DNA from: Anniella stebbinsi
Taxonomy: Eukaryota > Chordata > Lepidosauria > Squamata > Anniellidae
Length of the DNA: 64,000 nucleotides
Assembly: GCA_029215795.1 (NCBI GenBank)
Contig: JARDYH010000004.1
Location: 214,188,517-214,252,516 of the forward strand
Direction of reading: 5' to 3'
The notes under the pieces are model-generated. The model was not told where the DNA came from and ran no database searches. It worked only from the letters and a program-made list of their open reading frames with translations. Shown one piece after another: positions 53,742-64,000 of the stretch (its first letter is position 1; every line of letters begins with the position of its first letter). Both the position numbers and the translations under genes were made by a program.

Positions 53742-53747
53742 AATAAA
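53742..53747 (+). promoter_or_regulatory. Candidate poly(A) signal AATAAA
   Basis: A canonical hexamer about 1.1 kb after the GPRIN3 stop. A GT-rich 'ggtgtgtagg' follows directly. Use is unproven. Confidence 0.35.
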
Positions 53748-53749
53748 GG

Positions 53750-54265
53750 TGTGTAGGACTGGAGTGTAAGGCACTTAACATACCCAACTCCCAACAAATT
53801 ACAATTGTCTTTTAAGTGTTTTGGAAATCCTGGGTGAGATTTCGACTGTCATTTGTTCATTACTGTGCCTTTTTCTTTCTTTCTGTAACTGGTGTTGTGA
53901 AATTCTGTCTTTTTGAGATGGTATTTCCCCATCACATAGTAGTGGAGAAATAGTTAGGAGTTTCCATGACACATGGAAATGTAAAGAGGATTAGAAAGAT
54001 TAAACATGTTGTGTCACCCTTTTTAAAGTCTATTTCATGCACATTGCTGTTTCCAGTGATAGGAGGAAAGCAACGTCAGCTTGCCTGAGGCAAAAACATG
54101 TGTTCACTGCCTGGGGGACAAAAGTGGCCAAGGAGGGGAAAAAACCTTACTTGGCAGAAATGGGTTCAAATCACTATATTGTGATTCATGATGCCATTGA
54201 TTGCCATGAAGAGCATTTAATTTCTCTTACTTGGGGAGGTTTTTTAAAAAAAGCTTTACTGCACA
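53750..54265. other. No gene or clear repeat
   Basis: Unassigned sequence downstream of the candidate poly(A) signal. No supported open frame. Confidence 0.4.
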
Positions 54266-54273
54266 TTCTGGAG

Positions 54274-54631
54274 CAGGGATAGGCAACATAGTGCCAATGG
54301 GCATCAGTGCACCATTGGACATATTTCGTGGCACCCACTAAGGTGCCGAACCCATCCCCCACATACACACTTTTTCTGTTTTTAACACATTTTCTTACCA
54401 GCAACAGGGATTGCTGTGAGATTGGTTTCTGACGGAACTAAAAAATTGTGAGTTCAACGGAGCTGTTCAGTGCAGTGGGGCTCAGGCCACACCTCTACCT
54501 TATACTCAGTCTTTTGGCAGGTTACTCATCCTTTGCAACACCTGCCATGGCAGCCATTTTGGGGTGATGCCCAGAACCATTTCTCAAATAGCCAAATGCG
54601 CCCACAGGCCCACAAAGATTGCCAAACCCTG
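54274..54631. mobile_element. hAT-type nonautonomous element, 358 bp
   Basis: The ends 'cagggataggcaacatagtg' and 'cacaaagattgccaaaccctg' (last 20 bases 'acaaagattgccaaaccctg') are inverted. The 8-bp flanks TTCTGGAG (54266-54273) and TCCTAGAG (54632-54639) match at 6 of 8. The interior 'gtggcacccactaaggtgcc' is typical of this group. No gene. Confidence 0.75.
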
Positions 54632-54639
54632 TCCTAGAG

Positions 54640-55533
54640 CATGGTTAGGGAACCTGTGGCCTTCCAGATGTTAGGCTACAATGTCCATAATCCCTCACCT
54701 GCAGCTGATGGGAATTGGAGTCTGTCGGGGATCCACCCCGACTGTCAGAGTTCCACCTTCCTGGCTGGACCCTCTGACCCTGCTTCTTGAAGATATATTA
54801 CCTCTTTAAGAGCCACACTGTCCCTTTTGGGACCCAAGTTTCTGCCTTTTCTCTTTCCCCTCTCAGTAGCGTGGGGTTTTGAGCTGTAGGTGGGTGTGAA
54901 ATGGCATCTCCAACAACTCAGGTTTTAAACCAAAAACTCTTTACTATTCCAGATATAGTAAGGCACACTTGCTTAAGGTATTTACACACATAGAGCTGTT
55001 ACTTTCAAAGGCAATACAAACAAACAAACAGAAATAAAACCACAGTTTCATCTAGCTTGGCTACCTGATAACCTGGATGTTAGATCCAGCTTTCCTCAGC
55101 TAGGCTCTGCGTTTCTCCCATCGCCCAACTCTCCTGCATCTCTCTGGGATGGCTCAATCCTCCATCCCCAACGAAATGCAATGACTCCCCCTCTCGGTTT
55201 TCTCCTTTTAAAAACTCTCTGACCAGCCAGCCCTTCCCCTTCGCTCTCTGGCTAGCTCTTCCCATTGGCTCTTTTTTCCCGTTTCTCAGTTTGAACTGGA
55301 AACCGCTGTTTTAATTCCACCTCTCTCAGTAATTTTTCTGCTTCTAGACTTCCACCTTTCCTTTCACCTAGAAACTTACTCCTATCAGGGAAGAGAGTAC
55401 TTAGGGAAACCTTTTGAGTGGGTGCTAATCTTACTCTGAAATGTCTTCCTCCCATTTGCATTTCCATACCTTCAGGCTAAGCTAATCGGACACCTCCTTA
55501 CAGAGTCCAACAACATCTGGATTGCCATCCTTG
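54640..55533. mobile_element. Short hAT-type foldback element split by a solo LTR
   Basis: The element proper is 54640-54722 plus 55508-55533: left end 'catggttagggaacctgtgg', right end 'caacatctggattgccatcc' 'ttg'. The flanks TCCTAGAG (54632-54639) and TTCTAGAG (55534-55541) match at 7 of 8. The left flank is shared with the element that ends at 54631. Confidence 0.8.
54723..55502 (-). mobile_element. Solo LTR, 780 bp, with exact 5-bp target duplication
   Basis: It starts TGTCGGGGATCC and ends CTCCTTACA on the + strand, flanked by exact copies of GAGTC (54718-54722 and 55503-55507). TG...CA ends with a 5-bp duplication fit an LTR retrotransposon or endogenous retrovirus. A poly(A)-signal-like block 'aatagtaaagagtttttggt' on the minus strand (near 54935-54955) suggests minus orientation. 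No internal genes remain, so the element was reduced by recombination between its LTRs. Confidence 0.85.
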
Positions 55534-55544
55534 TTCTAGAGCCA

Positions 55545-56835
55545 GGATTCTCATCATATGAGGTGGGCATCCCTTGCGACCTGTTGTGGCAAAACTAAGA
55601 CCAGTTGCCAAAGGAGATGAGTTTTGCTCTGTCCTGTTGTGTCTTTGGTCCAAGGATGCCAATCCATGACCATTTAACCAGTGTCAGCTAAAAACTGTGC
55701 CTTGCACCGGTGTTGCTTGTCAGCCCTAGGGGCCAATAACACAATGTTGTTACATTTTTCTCAAGCATCGTGTTTCCCTACAAAATGCTTCTGAAGAAAG
55801 GTGTGGGCCAAAATAGTTGCTTTGAGTCTCATCACAACATCTGTCTAGGGTGGCCACTTAAAGCTCCACTAAAAAATGAGGAAATGCACCGCCAAAAAAG
55901 AAGACAAATGAGAACGCAGATTTGCATAAAATTTTTAGAGAGAGGTGCCAATTTAGAAACAATTGCTATAACTTAATGCAAATGCAATACATCCCACCAT
56001 AGTGAGGAAGATTGTGATCAGCCTGCTGTTCTGGAGTTAACTGTTGATGTCCCACTTCAAGGCCCCTGCTGACTCTCTCTTCATATGGTTATTTTATCTT
56101 TAAACTGGACTTGGATCAGGCAGCCGTTCAAATAGAAGACAACTTCTAATTGATGACTGTCCTCTAGTAAAAAAATGGCTGCATGGCCAACTTACCTCTG
56201 TCTTTTTAACTTATTTGTTCCTAAGTCAAAGGCAAATGTGAGCGCCTCCTCTGACACTACCTTACTGGCATGGATCCACTCCTACATCTTCCCCGTACCA
56301 TTCCAGTAATGCCACAAGATGAGTAATGGCAATAATAGCAAGTGGGAATGTCAATAATGCAGGTGGGAAGTACCCATGATGTAGTTCCTACCAACATTGG
56401 GGTTGCCCCACTATCTGGAAGAAACAGTGCCAGGATCCACATTGCCAGCTCCTCCATGTACTTGGAGCAACACAGGAAGGACATATGCGATAGGGGTCCC
56501 CCTGCCACTAAGGTAACATTAGAAGGCGGGCTCAGTTGCACTCAGTAAGTTTTAAACATGTTTTCATTCTATAAGGAGGCACAGTGGCCCAAATCTGAGA
56601 ACCTGTTACTGATATTGGCCATTAAAAAATCAATTCCAAATTGTTCCCCTTTTCTGCCAGCTGGTAGTGGCACCCAGCTGGCAGAAAATTGTTCTTGTAA
56701 CTCCACTTGTATAACTGGCACTTTATAGATCTGGAAGCTAGACTAAGAAAGAAAAATAAGGGGGAAGGGAAATCACAGTGTTCAGATCATTGTTCAGCAT
56801 TCATTCAGCCTTCCATTTCAGAGAAGCAAAAGTCA
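55545..56835. other. No gene or clear repeat, 1.3 kb
   Basis: No supported coding region. The frames at 56257-56548 overlap on both strands and resemble nothing I know. Confidence 0.4.
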
Positions 56836-56839
56836 CAAG

Positions 56840-57118
56840 CCTAGGGGCTGTCTGTATGTGGGGAAAGCCCCAGGGTGGTGCTGAGGTGCTTATACGACTC
56901 AGCAACCACTGCGGAGCCATTCCGGGGCTTTCCTCCGAAGTAAACAAAAGTTGGGGACTTACCCCAATTTCTTTTCTCTGGAGCGAGGCGAGGATGGCGC
57001 ATCTGCCGTCTGTCGCCGCTCCAGAGCGAGGCGGCATGGCTGGACAGATGGCAACCCCTGATTGGTTGCCGTCTGCCCGGGCAGGGGGCTGGCCGGTGAG
57101 CCACTCTTGCAACGTATG
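56840..57118. mobile_element. GC-rich foldback element
   Basis: It has a strong internal inverted repeat 'ctggagcgaggcgaggatgg' against 'cgccgctccagagcgaggcg' and 'aagttggggacttaccccaa'. The latter resembles, inverted, 'ggtaagtgcccaactttttt' at 39240. CpG-rich. Ends and target duplication unresolved. Confidence 0.45.
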
Positions 57119-57119
57119 A

Positions 57120-58065
57120 TTTAATCCCTTCGATTTAAATTGATTGAGTCTCAGAAAAAGTCAGTGGACCTAAATCAGCATAAATCCAAATTTCACTTCC
57201 TGGAATTTCATGACTTCACTGGTGATTTGTTCCATTGCTTAATAATTATGTGCTCCTAACCTTCCTTCTTTAGAAATAACAGTGATAGAAATCACTGACA
57301 ATGAAGACCATACGCTACAATTCTACTACCATTAAGCACTCATATATCTCATTAACTACAAGAGACTAAGCATCCATATAACTCTTTCCTATTGAAATCA
57401 AAAAGACCTTTAAAAGACCCTGTGGCTTTCTTTTTTAAAAAGCATGAAATCGTTTTTCCATTTATTATCATTTATTGTGTACTCATGTGTTCCATGAGTA
57501 TGTAAAACCATTTTTCCTTTTGCTTTTTTTCTTAAGAAGAAGAGAGGAAAACAGATTTAAAAGCTCTGCTTTGGGATCATAATTGTGTATTGGCTTGCAT
57601 CCATCAGTACTAGTACTTTCAGAATGTACTCAGATGTACATCTTATCGAGCCTTGCTTTATTGTTTGCCTTGCATCAAAACAGGCTGTTCTGGTGGCAAT
57701 GCAAGACACATAATAACGATCGGAGGTGATTTCTTGTAAGGAGTGCCAGCAATACAACCTCTTGAAAAGTTTGCATTAAACAAAAGCAAAACAAAATCCA
57801 AACCCGCCCCATCCCCAGTCTCTTAAAAACAATTATTTTTGTTGCATTTTTTAAAAAAACAACAACATAAGAATGGAATTTTCACCTTTGTATTTTGGAC
57901 AGATATTATCAGCATACTCTTTGGAAAGATTTGCATAGTCTAGCTTTTGACTTTACCCATTGTACTTCCTGAGGACTCATATCTATCTATAATGACTTAG
58001 GTGCTTGTAGATAGAAAAATAGAAGCGAAACGAACTGAGTATGTATTAAGCCTAGAGAAAATGAA
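57120..58065. other. AT-rich stretch without gene or clear repeat
   Basis: An AT-rich stretch that lacks the repeats of the rest of the window. It holds A- and T-runs (for example near 57840-57865). No supported open frame. Confidence 0.4.
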
Positions 58066-58069
58066 GATT

Positions 58070-58158
58070 AAGGATACAATCCTAGACACGCTTCCCTGAG
58101 AGTAAGCTCCATTGGAGTTTACTTCTGAGTAGACATGCATAAGATTGCACTGTTGGAA
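58070..58158. repeat. Short interspersed palindromic repeat
   Basis: 'ggatacaatcctagacacgc', 'cctgagagtaagctccattg', 'cttctgagtagacatgcata' 'agattgcactgt'. Further copies lie at 8440, 14255 and 58640-58725. Confidence 0.6.
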
Positions 58159-58307
58159 CAACCCACCTCTATGCAGGGCACAGACGCCCATATGCAAAGA
58201 AAAAGGAAATAGTAAACCCTGTTCCCCTTATGTGCGCACAAAGTCCATTAAAAGGAGAGGAAGGGCCCATCTTCATCCACCCCATCCTTGCTTACCCATC
58301 CTAGTTT

Positions 58308-58400
58308 AAGGAGAATCTGTAGCTCAGTGATAGGTCACATCTTTGCATGCAGATGCTCTCCAGTTCAGTCCCTGCCCTCTCTAGTTGAAAAATTATGGAT
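58308..58400 (+). mobile_element. tRNA-derived SINE head, fragment
   Basis: A box TAGCTCAGTGATAGG (about 58319-58333) and B box AGTTCAGTCC (about 58361-58370). The sequence leaves the consensus after 'ctgccctct'. Confidence 0.6.
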
Positions 58401-58639
58401 TACTCCTTTTTTCTTTTCTTTTTGCTGGCCCTGATTCAGTTTAGCAGTAGGCATGCTCAGAAATCCAGCACATGAAGTTAGTTGTGACTAACTGAACTCC
58501 ATTCATTTCAATGGGTTTACTCTAAGTATGGTTAAAGTTGGGTACTACCCTGTGACTAGAAGGGAGTTGGATGTACCCAGTGGTTTTAAACTTTAGGGAC
58601 AAGTGCCTTCCCTTAATCCAGAGAAAGCAATGCCTAAGG

Positions 58640-58728
58640 CTGAAATTCTATACACACTTAGCTGAGAGTAAATTCCATTGAACTCAATTGGGCTTGCTTC
58701 TGAGTAGATATGCAGAGGGCTGCACACT
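58640..58728. repeat. Short interspersed palindromic repeat
   Basis: 'ggctgaaattctatacacac', 'gctgagagtaaattccattg', 'cttgcttctgagtagatatg'. Same family as 58070. Confidence 0.6.
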
Positions 58729-58761
58729 AAAGTCCATTAAAAGCAACAGGGCAAGCTAGCT

Positions 58762-59082
58762 TAGGGTGACCATATGGAAGGAGCACAGGGCTCCTGTAAC
58801 TTTTTAGCAATTGTATAGAAAAAGGAATTTCAGCAAGTGTCCTTTGTATGCATGCAGCGCCTGGTGAAACTCCCTCTTCGTCACAACAGTTAAAGCTGCA
58901 CTAGCTATCCTAGAGTGACCAGATACAAAAGAGGGCAGGGCTCCTGCAGCTTTAACTGTCGCGATGAAGAGGGAATTTCACCAGGTGCTGCATGCATACA
59001 AAGGACACCTGCTGAAATTCCCTTTTCTATGTAACTGTTAAAGACACAGGAGCCCTATCCTCCTTGCCATATGGTCACCCTA
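58762..59082. mobile_element. Fourfold foldback element, complete, 321 bp
   Basis: The ends are TAGGGTGACCATATGG and CCATATGGTCACCCTA. The 8-bp flanks AGCTAGCT (58754-58761) and AACTAGCT (59083-59090) match at 7 of 8. 'tagagtgaccagatac' lies between the inner arms. The minus-strand half is closest to the copies at 25495 and 47465. Confidence 0.9.
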
Positions 59083-59091
59083 AACTAGCTG

Positions 59092-60100
59092 CAATGAACA
59101 AGACACATGCATTTCAATGGGATTTAAGCACAACCAGCTACAGGTTCAACTATAAGCAAAATGTAGGCCCAAAATGACTCCCTCTCAAAATCATTGTTTT
59201 ATCCAGTAGTTGATGTGGCACCCTAATCTTAAAAATAGCTACTTGCCTGACCAAGAATTCCAGCATTTTGCTCCAGCCAGCCTCCCAGGTTTTTTTAAGA
59301 TTAATTTTAGAAATCTTAAGAAATAAAATAAAAATCAGGAGATGCAGGGAGCTTGATGGGCACCATATTGGAGACCCCCCGTCCTGTAGCATCAGTGTAA
59401 ATCTTAGTTTGGTTGTTTTTTGTTTTGTTTTTGAAACTGCCGTATTGCTAGTCAAAGTGGGCCAGGGAGAGAGAAATGTAAGCAAGCTTTAACCTAACCA
59501 ACCAAACAAAGCGAATCCTGACCTTCCCCCTGTGTTTGCTATGCATGGTATCAAACAAAAAGTAGTTGATATAACTTGCACTATCCTAAACATTTATTTG
59601 CTGAAGGAACATGGCTTAGGAATAGACCAGAGGGAGATATTAAGACGCTACAACAGTACAATAGAAGACGCTGGTAGGTAACTGGCCGACTGTGCCAAAT
59701 CAGACGCTTGTGAATTCACCTTTGATCTGCCAGAAGGGCATGTGAAGGCAAAGTCCATTAGCTCCAAGAAATCTCTTCACAGCCAGCCTCAGAAAGGTGA
59801 AGAATCTGGCAGAAAATACACTGTTTGCACCAATCTTGTGTTTCCTGAAGTCTCCTTGTTTATTTTTCCCAGGGTAAAGTAGGATGTCAATATTGGGTTT
59901 CTGCCTCCAAAACTACATAAGGGGCTTGGATTGGCCAATCGAGTTGTCAACCATTGGAACAAACTCTTGTCTCTTTTAGGTTTAGGTTCTCTCAAATTTC
60001 ACCTCTCTTCTAATTCACTTCCACCCTCCCAGTTGATATTTGAACTGCCATGTTAGGGAACTTGTCCTGTAGCTGCCTCGTAGCAAAAGAAGGCAGCTGG
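59092..60100. other. No gene or clear repeat
   Basis: Unassigned sequence with no supported coding region. Confidence 0.4.
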
Positions 60101-60102
60101 AC

Positions 60103-60213
60103 AGCCATCCGTCAGGTATGCTTTAAGATGGATTCCTGCATTGAGCAGGGGGTTGGACTCGATGGCCTTATAGGCCCCTTCCAACTCTACTATTCTATGA
60201 TTCCATGAAGGCT
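60103..60213 (+). mobile_element. CR1 LINE 3' terminus
   Basis: 'gattcctgcattgagcaggg' 'ggttggactcgatggcctta' 'taggccccttccaactctac' and the terminal repeat 'tattctatgattccatgaa'. It is the very end of a CR1, and matches the inverted copy at 1590. Confidence 0.82.
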
Positions 60214-60219
60214 TTAATG

Positions 60220-60727
60220 TTTACTCCCTTCCCATTGTTGTCCAAAATGTGAACTTTATGTCGATTGTTTGACTGGTAGTAAACGATGGTATTGTTAGGT
60301 AAGAGCGGCTGCTATTTGGCTTCTCTTACTGTTGTGTCTCTGTTGGCACCAAACTGTGTTCCGCTCTCGGCTTGCGCTGCCGGGTTTGCAGCTATCTCCG
60401 TGTTCAGATGACCTACAGTTCTTTGATGTTTATTCTTGTGCCTTCAGATACTTTGTTTCCATCCAATTGTCCTCACGGATTGTGAAGTGGTGTCCATTAA
60501 GGAATCTTCTCTCGTTTTCTTCCACTCGTTTTCTTCCTCACGAACTCGGAACCTTGAGTACTCTGAAGAGAATTTTTTTTTTTGAGGGAATATATTAAAA
60601 ACTTGTGACTGTGGATTGTTCATTATGTGTCAGAAGAAAATAAGGAATAAACAAACAAGGGAAACCCTTCATATTTAGATGGACTTGAAGCTCATGAGAA
60701 AAATCTGGACACATCTTCCTTCCACAC

Positions 60728-60758
<31 letters not shown>

Positions 60759-61365
60759 TTCATTTACAACAAATCTTTCAATAGTGGATGAAGCCACTCA
60801 TGGAAATAGACATAGACAAAAACAATGGAAGCTCTCTGCTCCATGAAGAAACTGTGAGAGCCATCTTAACATTCTGCAGCTGCTTTCCGATGAGGAATTC
60901 GACTCAATTCACCTTGCAGCTGACTCAGCGCCTCTAATTATAGTGTTTCCAATACATACAGATAGGATATTTTTTAAAAACTGAGAATATTTGAAAAAAG
61001 GTAAGGCTTCCAGCAGACCACATAAGTGGGCAGAGTTGTTATTAGACTACAGCTACGGTACAGTTCTTTTAAAAGGATAGATAATATAGCATTGAAAGTG
61101 TTGTTGTTTTTTAAAAAAATGGTGAATACAATACAATGGGCACATGAGCCTGCTGAAATGCATTTGCAGTCAAGCAATAATGTGCTTTCTGTTCTCCTTC
61201 CCCCACCCCCTCAAAAGGTCCAAAACACCAGCATATGTCATGTTAGGAAGTATTGTTTATTTTTAAAGACCTAATCAAGGCAGAATGTAAGCAGCTTTAA
61301 CTGGTTATTTTTATTTATTGGTAACCTGGACAAGGGCCTTTTCAGGGTGATCTCAAACAAGCTCT
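60220..61365. other. No gene; one AC microsatellite
   Basis: An (AC)n run lies at about 60727-60755. The + frame 60332-60598 (88 codons) shows no family resemblance. Otherwise unassigned. Confidence 0.4.
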
Positions 61366-61369
61366 AAAA

Positions 61370-61505
61370 TCGGTGGGCAACTTGTGGCCTTCCAGATGTT
61401 TGGGTTTACAACACCAATCATCCCTCACCATTGGCTATTGTGTCTAGGACTGATGGGGAGTTATGGGTCTAAACATGGGGGGGCCACAAGTTGCTCACTC
61501 CTGCT
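61370..61505. mobile_element. Short hAT-type foldback element
   Basis: The left end 'ggtgggcaacttgtggcctt' and right end 'ggccacaagttgctcactcc' are inverted. The centre has 'tccagatgtttgggtttaca' and 'caatcatccctcaccattgg'. Confidence 0.75.
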
Positions 61506-62024
61506 CTCAAAGCAATCTCTGTGCTCTCAGTCGGCTGATTCTGCCAAAAACAAAAGCATCCCAGTACTTGGAAGATGATTTGGACGGTTATCCAAATGGG
61601 ATGATGTTTTCACCCTATAAAACATAACCCATTAAAATTATATCTAAATGGTATAAATTGATTGTCGAATAATGAAAAATCCATGCCAAATGAACAAAAA
61701 AGGAATTTAAGTTTGACGTGAGATGGGGTGAAACTATTATTAAATATTTCAGTTTAGATTTGTATCCTGCACTACCCCCAGGGAGTTGAATATCTGGAGG
61801 TTATTTTATCCTCTTCTCTATGTAGTACATTGGACTGAGGCTGCGCCCCAGCTCAACTAGTGAGTTTCATGACCAAAAGAGGGAGATTGTCAGGTCTTTC
61901 CTGGACAACCTCATCACCTTTCTACCCATAATACTACTTTTCATCATGATTTTCTACTACCTCCTTTTGCTGGAGGTTTAGTGACTCTGATTTTTGATGC
62001 TCATTTAGTTCACATGGTAGGATC

Positions 62025-62425
62025 GTAATAGTATTTAATATTTATTATTTATAAAACTTACATGCCACTTATACAATACAATCTAAGCTGTTTACACCAA
62101 AAAAACATAATACAGTATAAAAATACGAAATAATTAAAAACATAGAGCTGAAACAGTAAAATAGAGCAGTGTCCTAGTCAGGCAATGGCCATGTAAAGAA
62201 GCAAGTTCTCAAAAAGCGTTTGAAACTTGACAGTTTCTGCCTCTCGAACATGTGTAAAAGAGTGTTACAGGGGGTGGATGTCACTACTGAGGAGGCCTTG
62301 CTTTTCTGACATTACATGGCAACATTCTGAAGGTTCCCAGTTTCCTTGTTTCTCTAGAATATAGCAGAGGAGGTTCAGGAAAATCAAGGCAGTACCTCAG
62401 GGCCACCACACAATAGCGGAATCGT
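62025..62425 (-). mobile_element. LINE-derived (L2 group) 3' fragment
   Basis: The + strand order is 'atttattatttataaaactt', 'caatctaagctgtttacacc', an A-rich UTR with 'tacagtataaaaatacg', then 'actactgaggaggccttgct'. It is the inverted end of an L2-group LINE as at 29185. Confidence 0.6.
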
Positions 62426-62594
62426 AGATCAAGGAGGATCTACAGAATGATTCTTCCAATGCATCTACACTAAAATGGGCAGGAATGGGTTTTTGGGGGG
62501 AGCATCATCTACAGACCAAGAATGAAAGTAAAAAACGTACTTTTCTTGTAGTCTGAAATGAGCCTGTTCTTCAAGGCTGTTTTCAAGGCATTTG

Positions 62595-62808
62595 TCTGGA
62601 GAACAATGGCTACTAGTCATGAGGGCTATATATTACCTCCACAATCGGAGGCAGTATGCCTCTATACACCAGTTGTTGGGGAACATGAGCAGAGGGGTGT
62701 TATTGCACTCAGATCCTGCTTCCCACAGGCAGCTGGTTGGTCACTGTGTGAACAGAATCCTGGTCTAGATTGGCCTTTGCTCTGATTCAGCATGACTCTT
62801 ATGTTCTA
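62595..62808 (+). mobile_element. CR1-group LINE 3' UTR fragment
   Basis: 'agggctatatattacctcca', 'ttgttggggaacatgagcag', 'tggtcactgtgtgaacagaa', ending 'gactcttatgttcta'. It matches the 3' UTR at 46750-46950. Confidence 0.72.
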
Positions 62809-62969
62809 ATGATAGAGTTCCTTCTCAGTTATTTAAGAGATTTCTGTCAAAATGTCGATGGCAGCTGATTCATAAAACTATAAAACAACATCTGACAAAA
62901 CTTGACAAATGGCAACAAAGGCAGCTGATTGTTTTGCTAGATTTAAATGATTTTGAGAGTTTAAAAAAC

Positions 62970-63025
62970 CCTAGGGGCAATTAAAACCAATGCATCCACA
63001 GGCATTGGTTTTAATTGCCCCTAGG
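62970..63025. repeat. Perfect 24-bp hairpin with 8-base loop
   Basis: Bases 62970-62993 (starting CCTAGGGGCAATTAAAACCA) are the exact reverse complement of 63002-63025. The loop is ATCCACAG. The match stops sharply at both outer edges. Confidence 0.92.
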
Positions 63026-63084
63026 AATTCATGCAGCAGTGAAAGTTCATCAGGGAGGAAGCAAGGCAGCCCAGCATAGTTTCA

Positions 63085-63215
63085 GATCCTAGGGGCAACC
63101 ACAGAAGAGGCCTTCTCCCATGTCCCAACCAAACGTACCTCAGGCGTTGGAGGGAACCAGAGGGAGCTTACGTAAGAAAAAACTACCCTTCAGGACCCGT
63201 TGAAAGCATGGTGCT
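63085..63215 (-). mobile_element. LINE-derived (L2 group) fragment
   Basis: 'ggggcaaccacagaagaggc' 'cttctcccatgtcccaacca' and 'accagagggagcttacg' resemble the 'gaaaaggcc' block region of the inverted LINE copies. Confidence 0.4.
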
Positions 63216-63219
63216 AAGG

Positions 63220-64000
63220 CAACTATTCAATACATGGTTTTGTAGACTGCGGCTTTTTGAAAATCATCGAGGGCTAGCTTACATGGCTGATTTGAATGGT
63301 TCTAATTGGCAGCTGTAGCCACAGCGCTGTGTGTATTTAGCAGTTCACCACATCGATGGGGAAATTTTCTCAGCCACTCCAGACCATTGGTGGAAGGAGC
63401 TGTTTGTGGAGGAAAATTGCCTGATCTGCCAAGAGCAGACTGCGTTATTCCTCACCACCACCACCCTGTTGCAAAAACACATAACCCAGCCTTAACAGTA
63501 CATTAAAGAATGAATGGGATTCAACCCCAGAGTTGGAATTACGCAGGGATTTGACCTTAACATTCCTGACCGTTGCAAAGGATCACTCTAAAATGGCCAC
63601 AAATCTGTCGACTGAAAATCAGAAGATTGATATCCTCTTAAAGCTGTTTTACATTCTTGTGGCTGTGTACTTTTTATATGTTTTTTTAAAAAAATCACTC
63701 CATGTGATGTATTGTACAAAACAGAGTTTTAGCCTTCAAGCTGTACCGTAGCATTTATTTTGGATATTACCTTTAGAGAAACTTGCATGTGAAGAAGACC
63801 AGTTCTATAATGATATACTGATGTTACATTATTGATTCAGTCAAGTCCCTTTAGGAAATTACATGTTTCGCTGTTTTACATCTCTGGATTTCCACAATAA
63901 TAAATATAACACAATAAAAGAAATGTCTTTATTAATTCTGATTTGTGAAGTTGTTTGTCAAAGGGAGATGGGAGTCCAACACACAGGTGCCAGGTGGGGA
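63220..64000. other. AT-rich end of window with clustered AATAAA-like signals
   Basis: 'taataaatataacacaataa' 'aagaaatg' at about 63897-63925 gives two AATAAA-type hexamers close together. They could be a distal poly(A) site of a transcript on the + strand, perhaps a long GPRIN3 3' UTR, but 11 kb of repeat-rich DNA lies between, so this is speculative. No open frame is supported. Confidence 0.25.

Noticed and set aside
63897..63925. Firm assignment as the GPRIN3 poly(A) site
   Set aside because: It lies 11 kb after the stop codon across many repeats. AATAAA-like hexamers are common in AT-rich DNA.

Overview
The window is vertebrate nuclear DNA, almost certainly from a squamate reptile (lizard or snake). 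The evidence is several tRNA-headed SINEs with the layout of the Sauria SINE, CR1-type 3' ends finishing in ATTCTATGA-like repeats, L2-type LINE remnants, and many short hAT-type foldback elements. There are no prokaryotic features. The one host protein gene I can support is GPRIN3 (G protein-regulated inducer of neurite outgrowth 3). It has a single uninterrupted 784-codon coding exon on the + strand at 50276-52630, with a splice acceptor just upstream at 50157. Everything from 1 to 50157 is therefore either its 5' intron or intergenic DNA, and 52631 onward holds its 3' UTR and flank. I cannot place its first exon or its poly(A) site with confidence.

Region by region: 1-15800 is ordinary repeat-littered DNA (CR1 and L2 fragments, tRNA SINEs, foldback elements, microsatellites, long G/C homopolymers). 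15873-20119 is a nest of elements: an old hAT-type element holds a 2856-bp hAT-like palindromic element (15944-18799, exact 8-bp target duplication) and an LTR (from 18984) that is itself interrupted by a further foldback element. 20120-44890 continues with LINE, SINE, LTR and foldback pieces. 44893-46292 is a complete Tc1/mariner transposon with an intact 355-residue transposase of DD41D spacing. 46400-50157 is repeats leading to GPRIN3. 52631-64000 is repeat-rich 3' DNA with a solo LTR, stacked hAT insertions and a perfect 24-bp hairpin.

The most striking items are: (1) the palindromic element, with 1198-bp arms that look identical by eye, built of about seven diverged ~150-bp tandem units each, a 220-bp spacer holding a second perfect 53-bp hairpin, and GGATC pentamer arrays at both ends running in the same strand orientation; (2) the intact DD41D mariner, a group I know mainly from arthropods, so a candidate for recent horizontal transfer; (3) a ~320-bp family of fourfold foldback elements present seven times; (4) three copies of one 8-bp target separating two neighbouring hAT insertions. 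Apart from GPRIN3 the sequences do not form a pathway; they record layered transposition. All comparisons were made by eye from the sequence, and no database was consulted.
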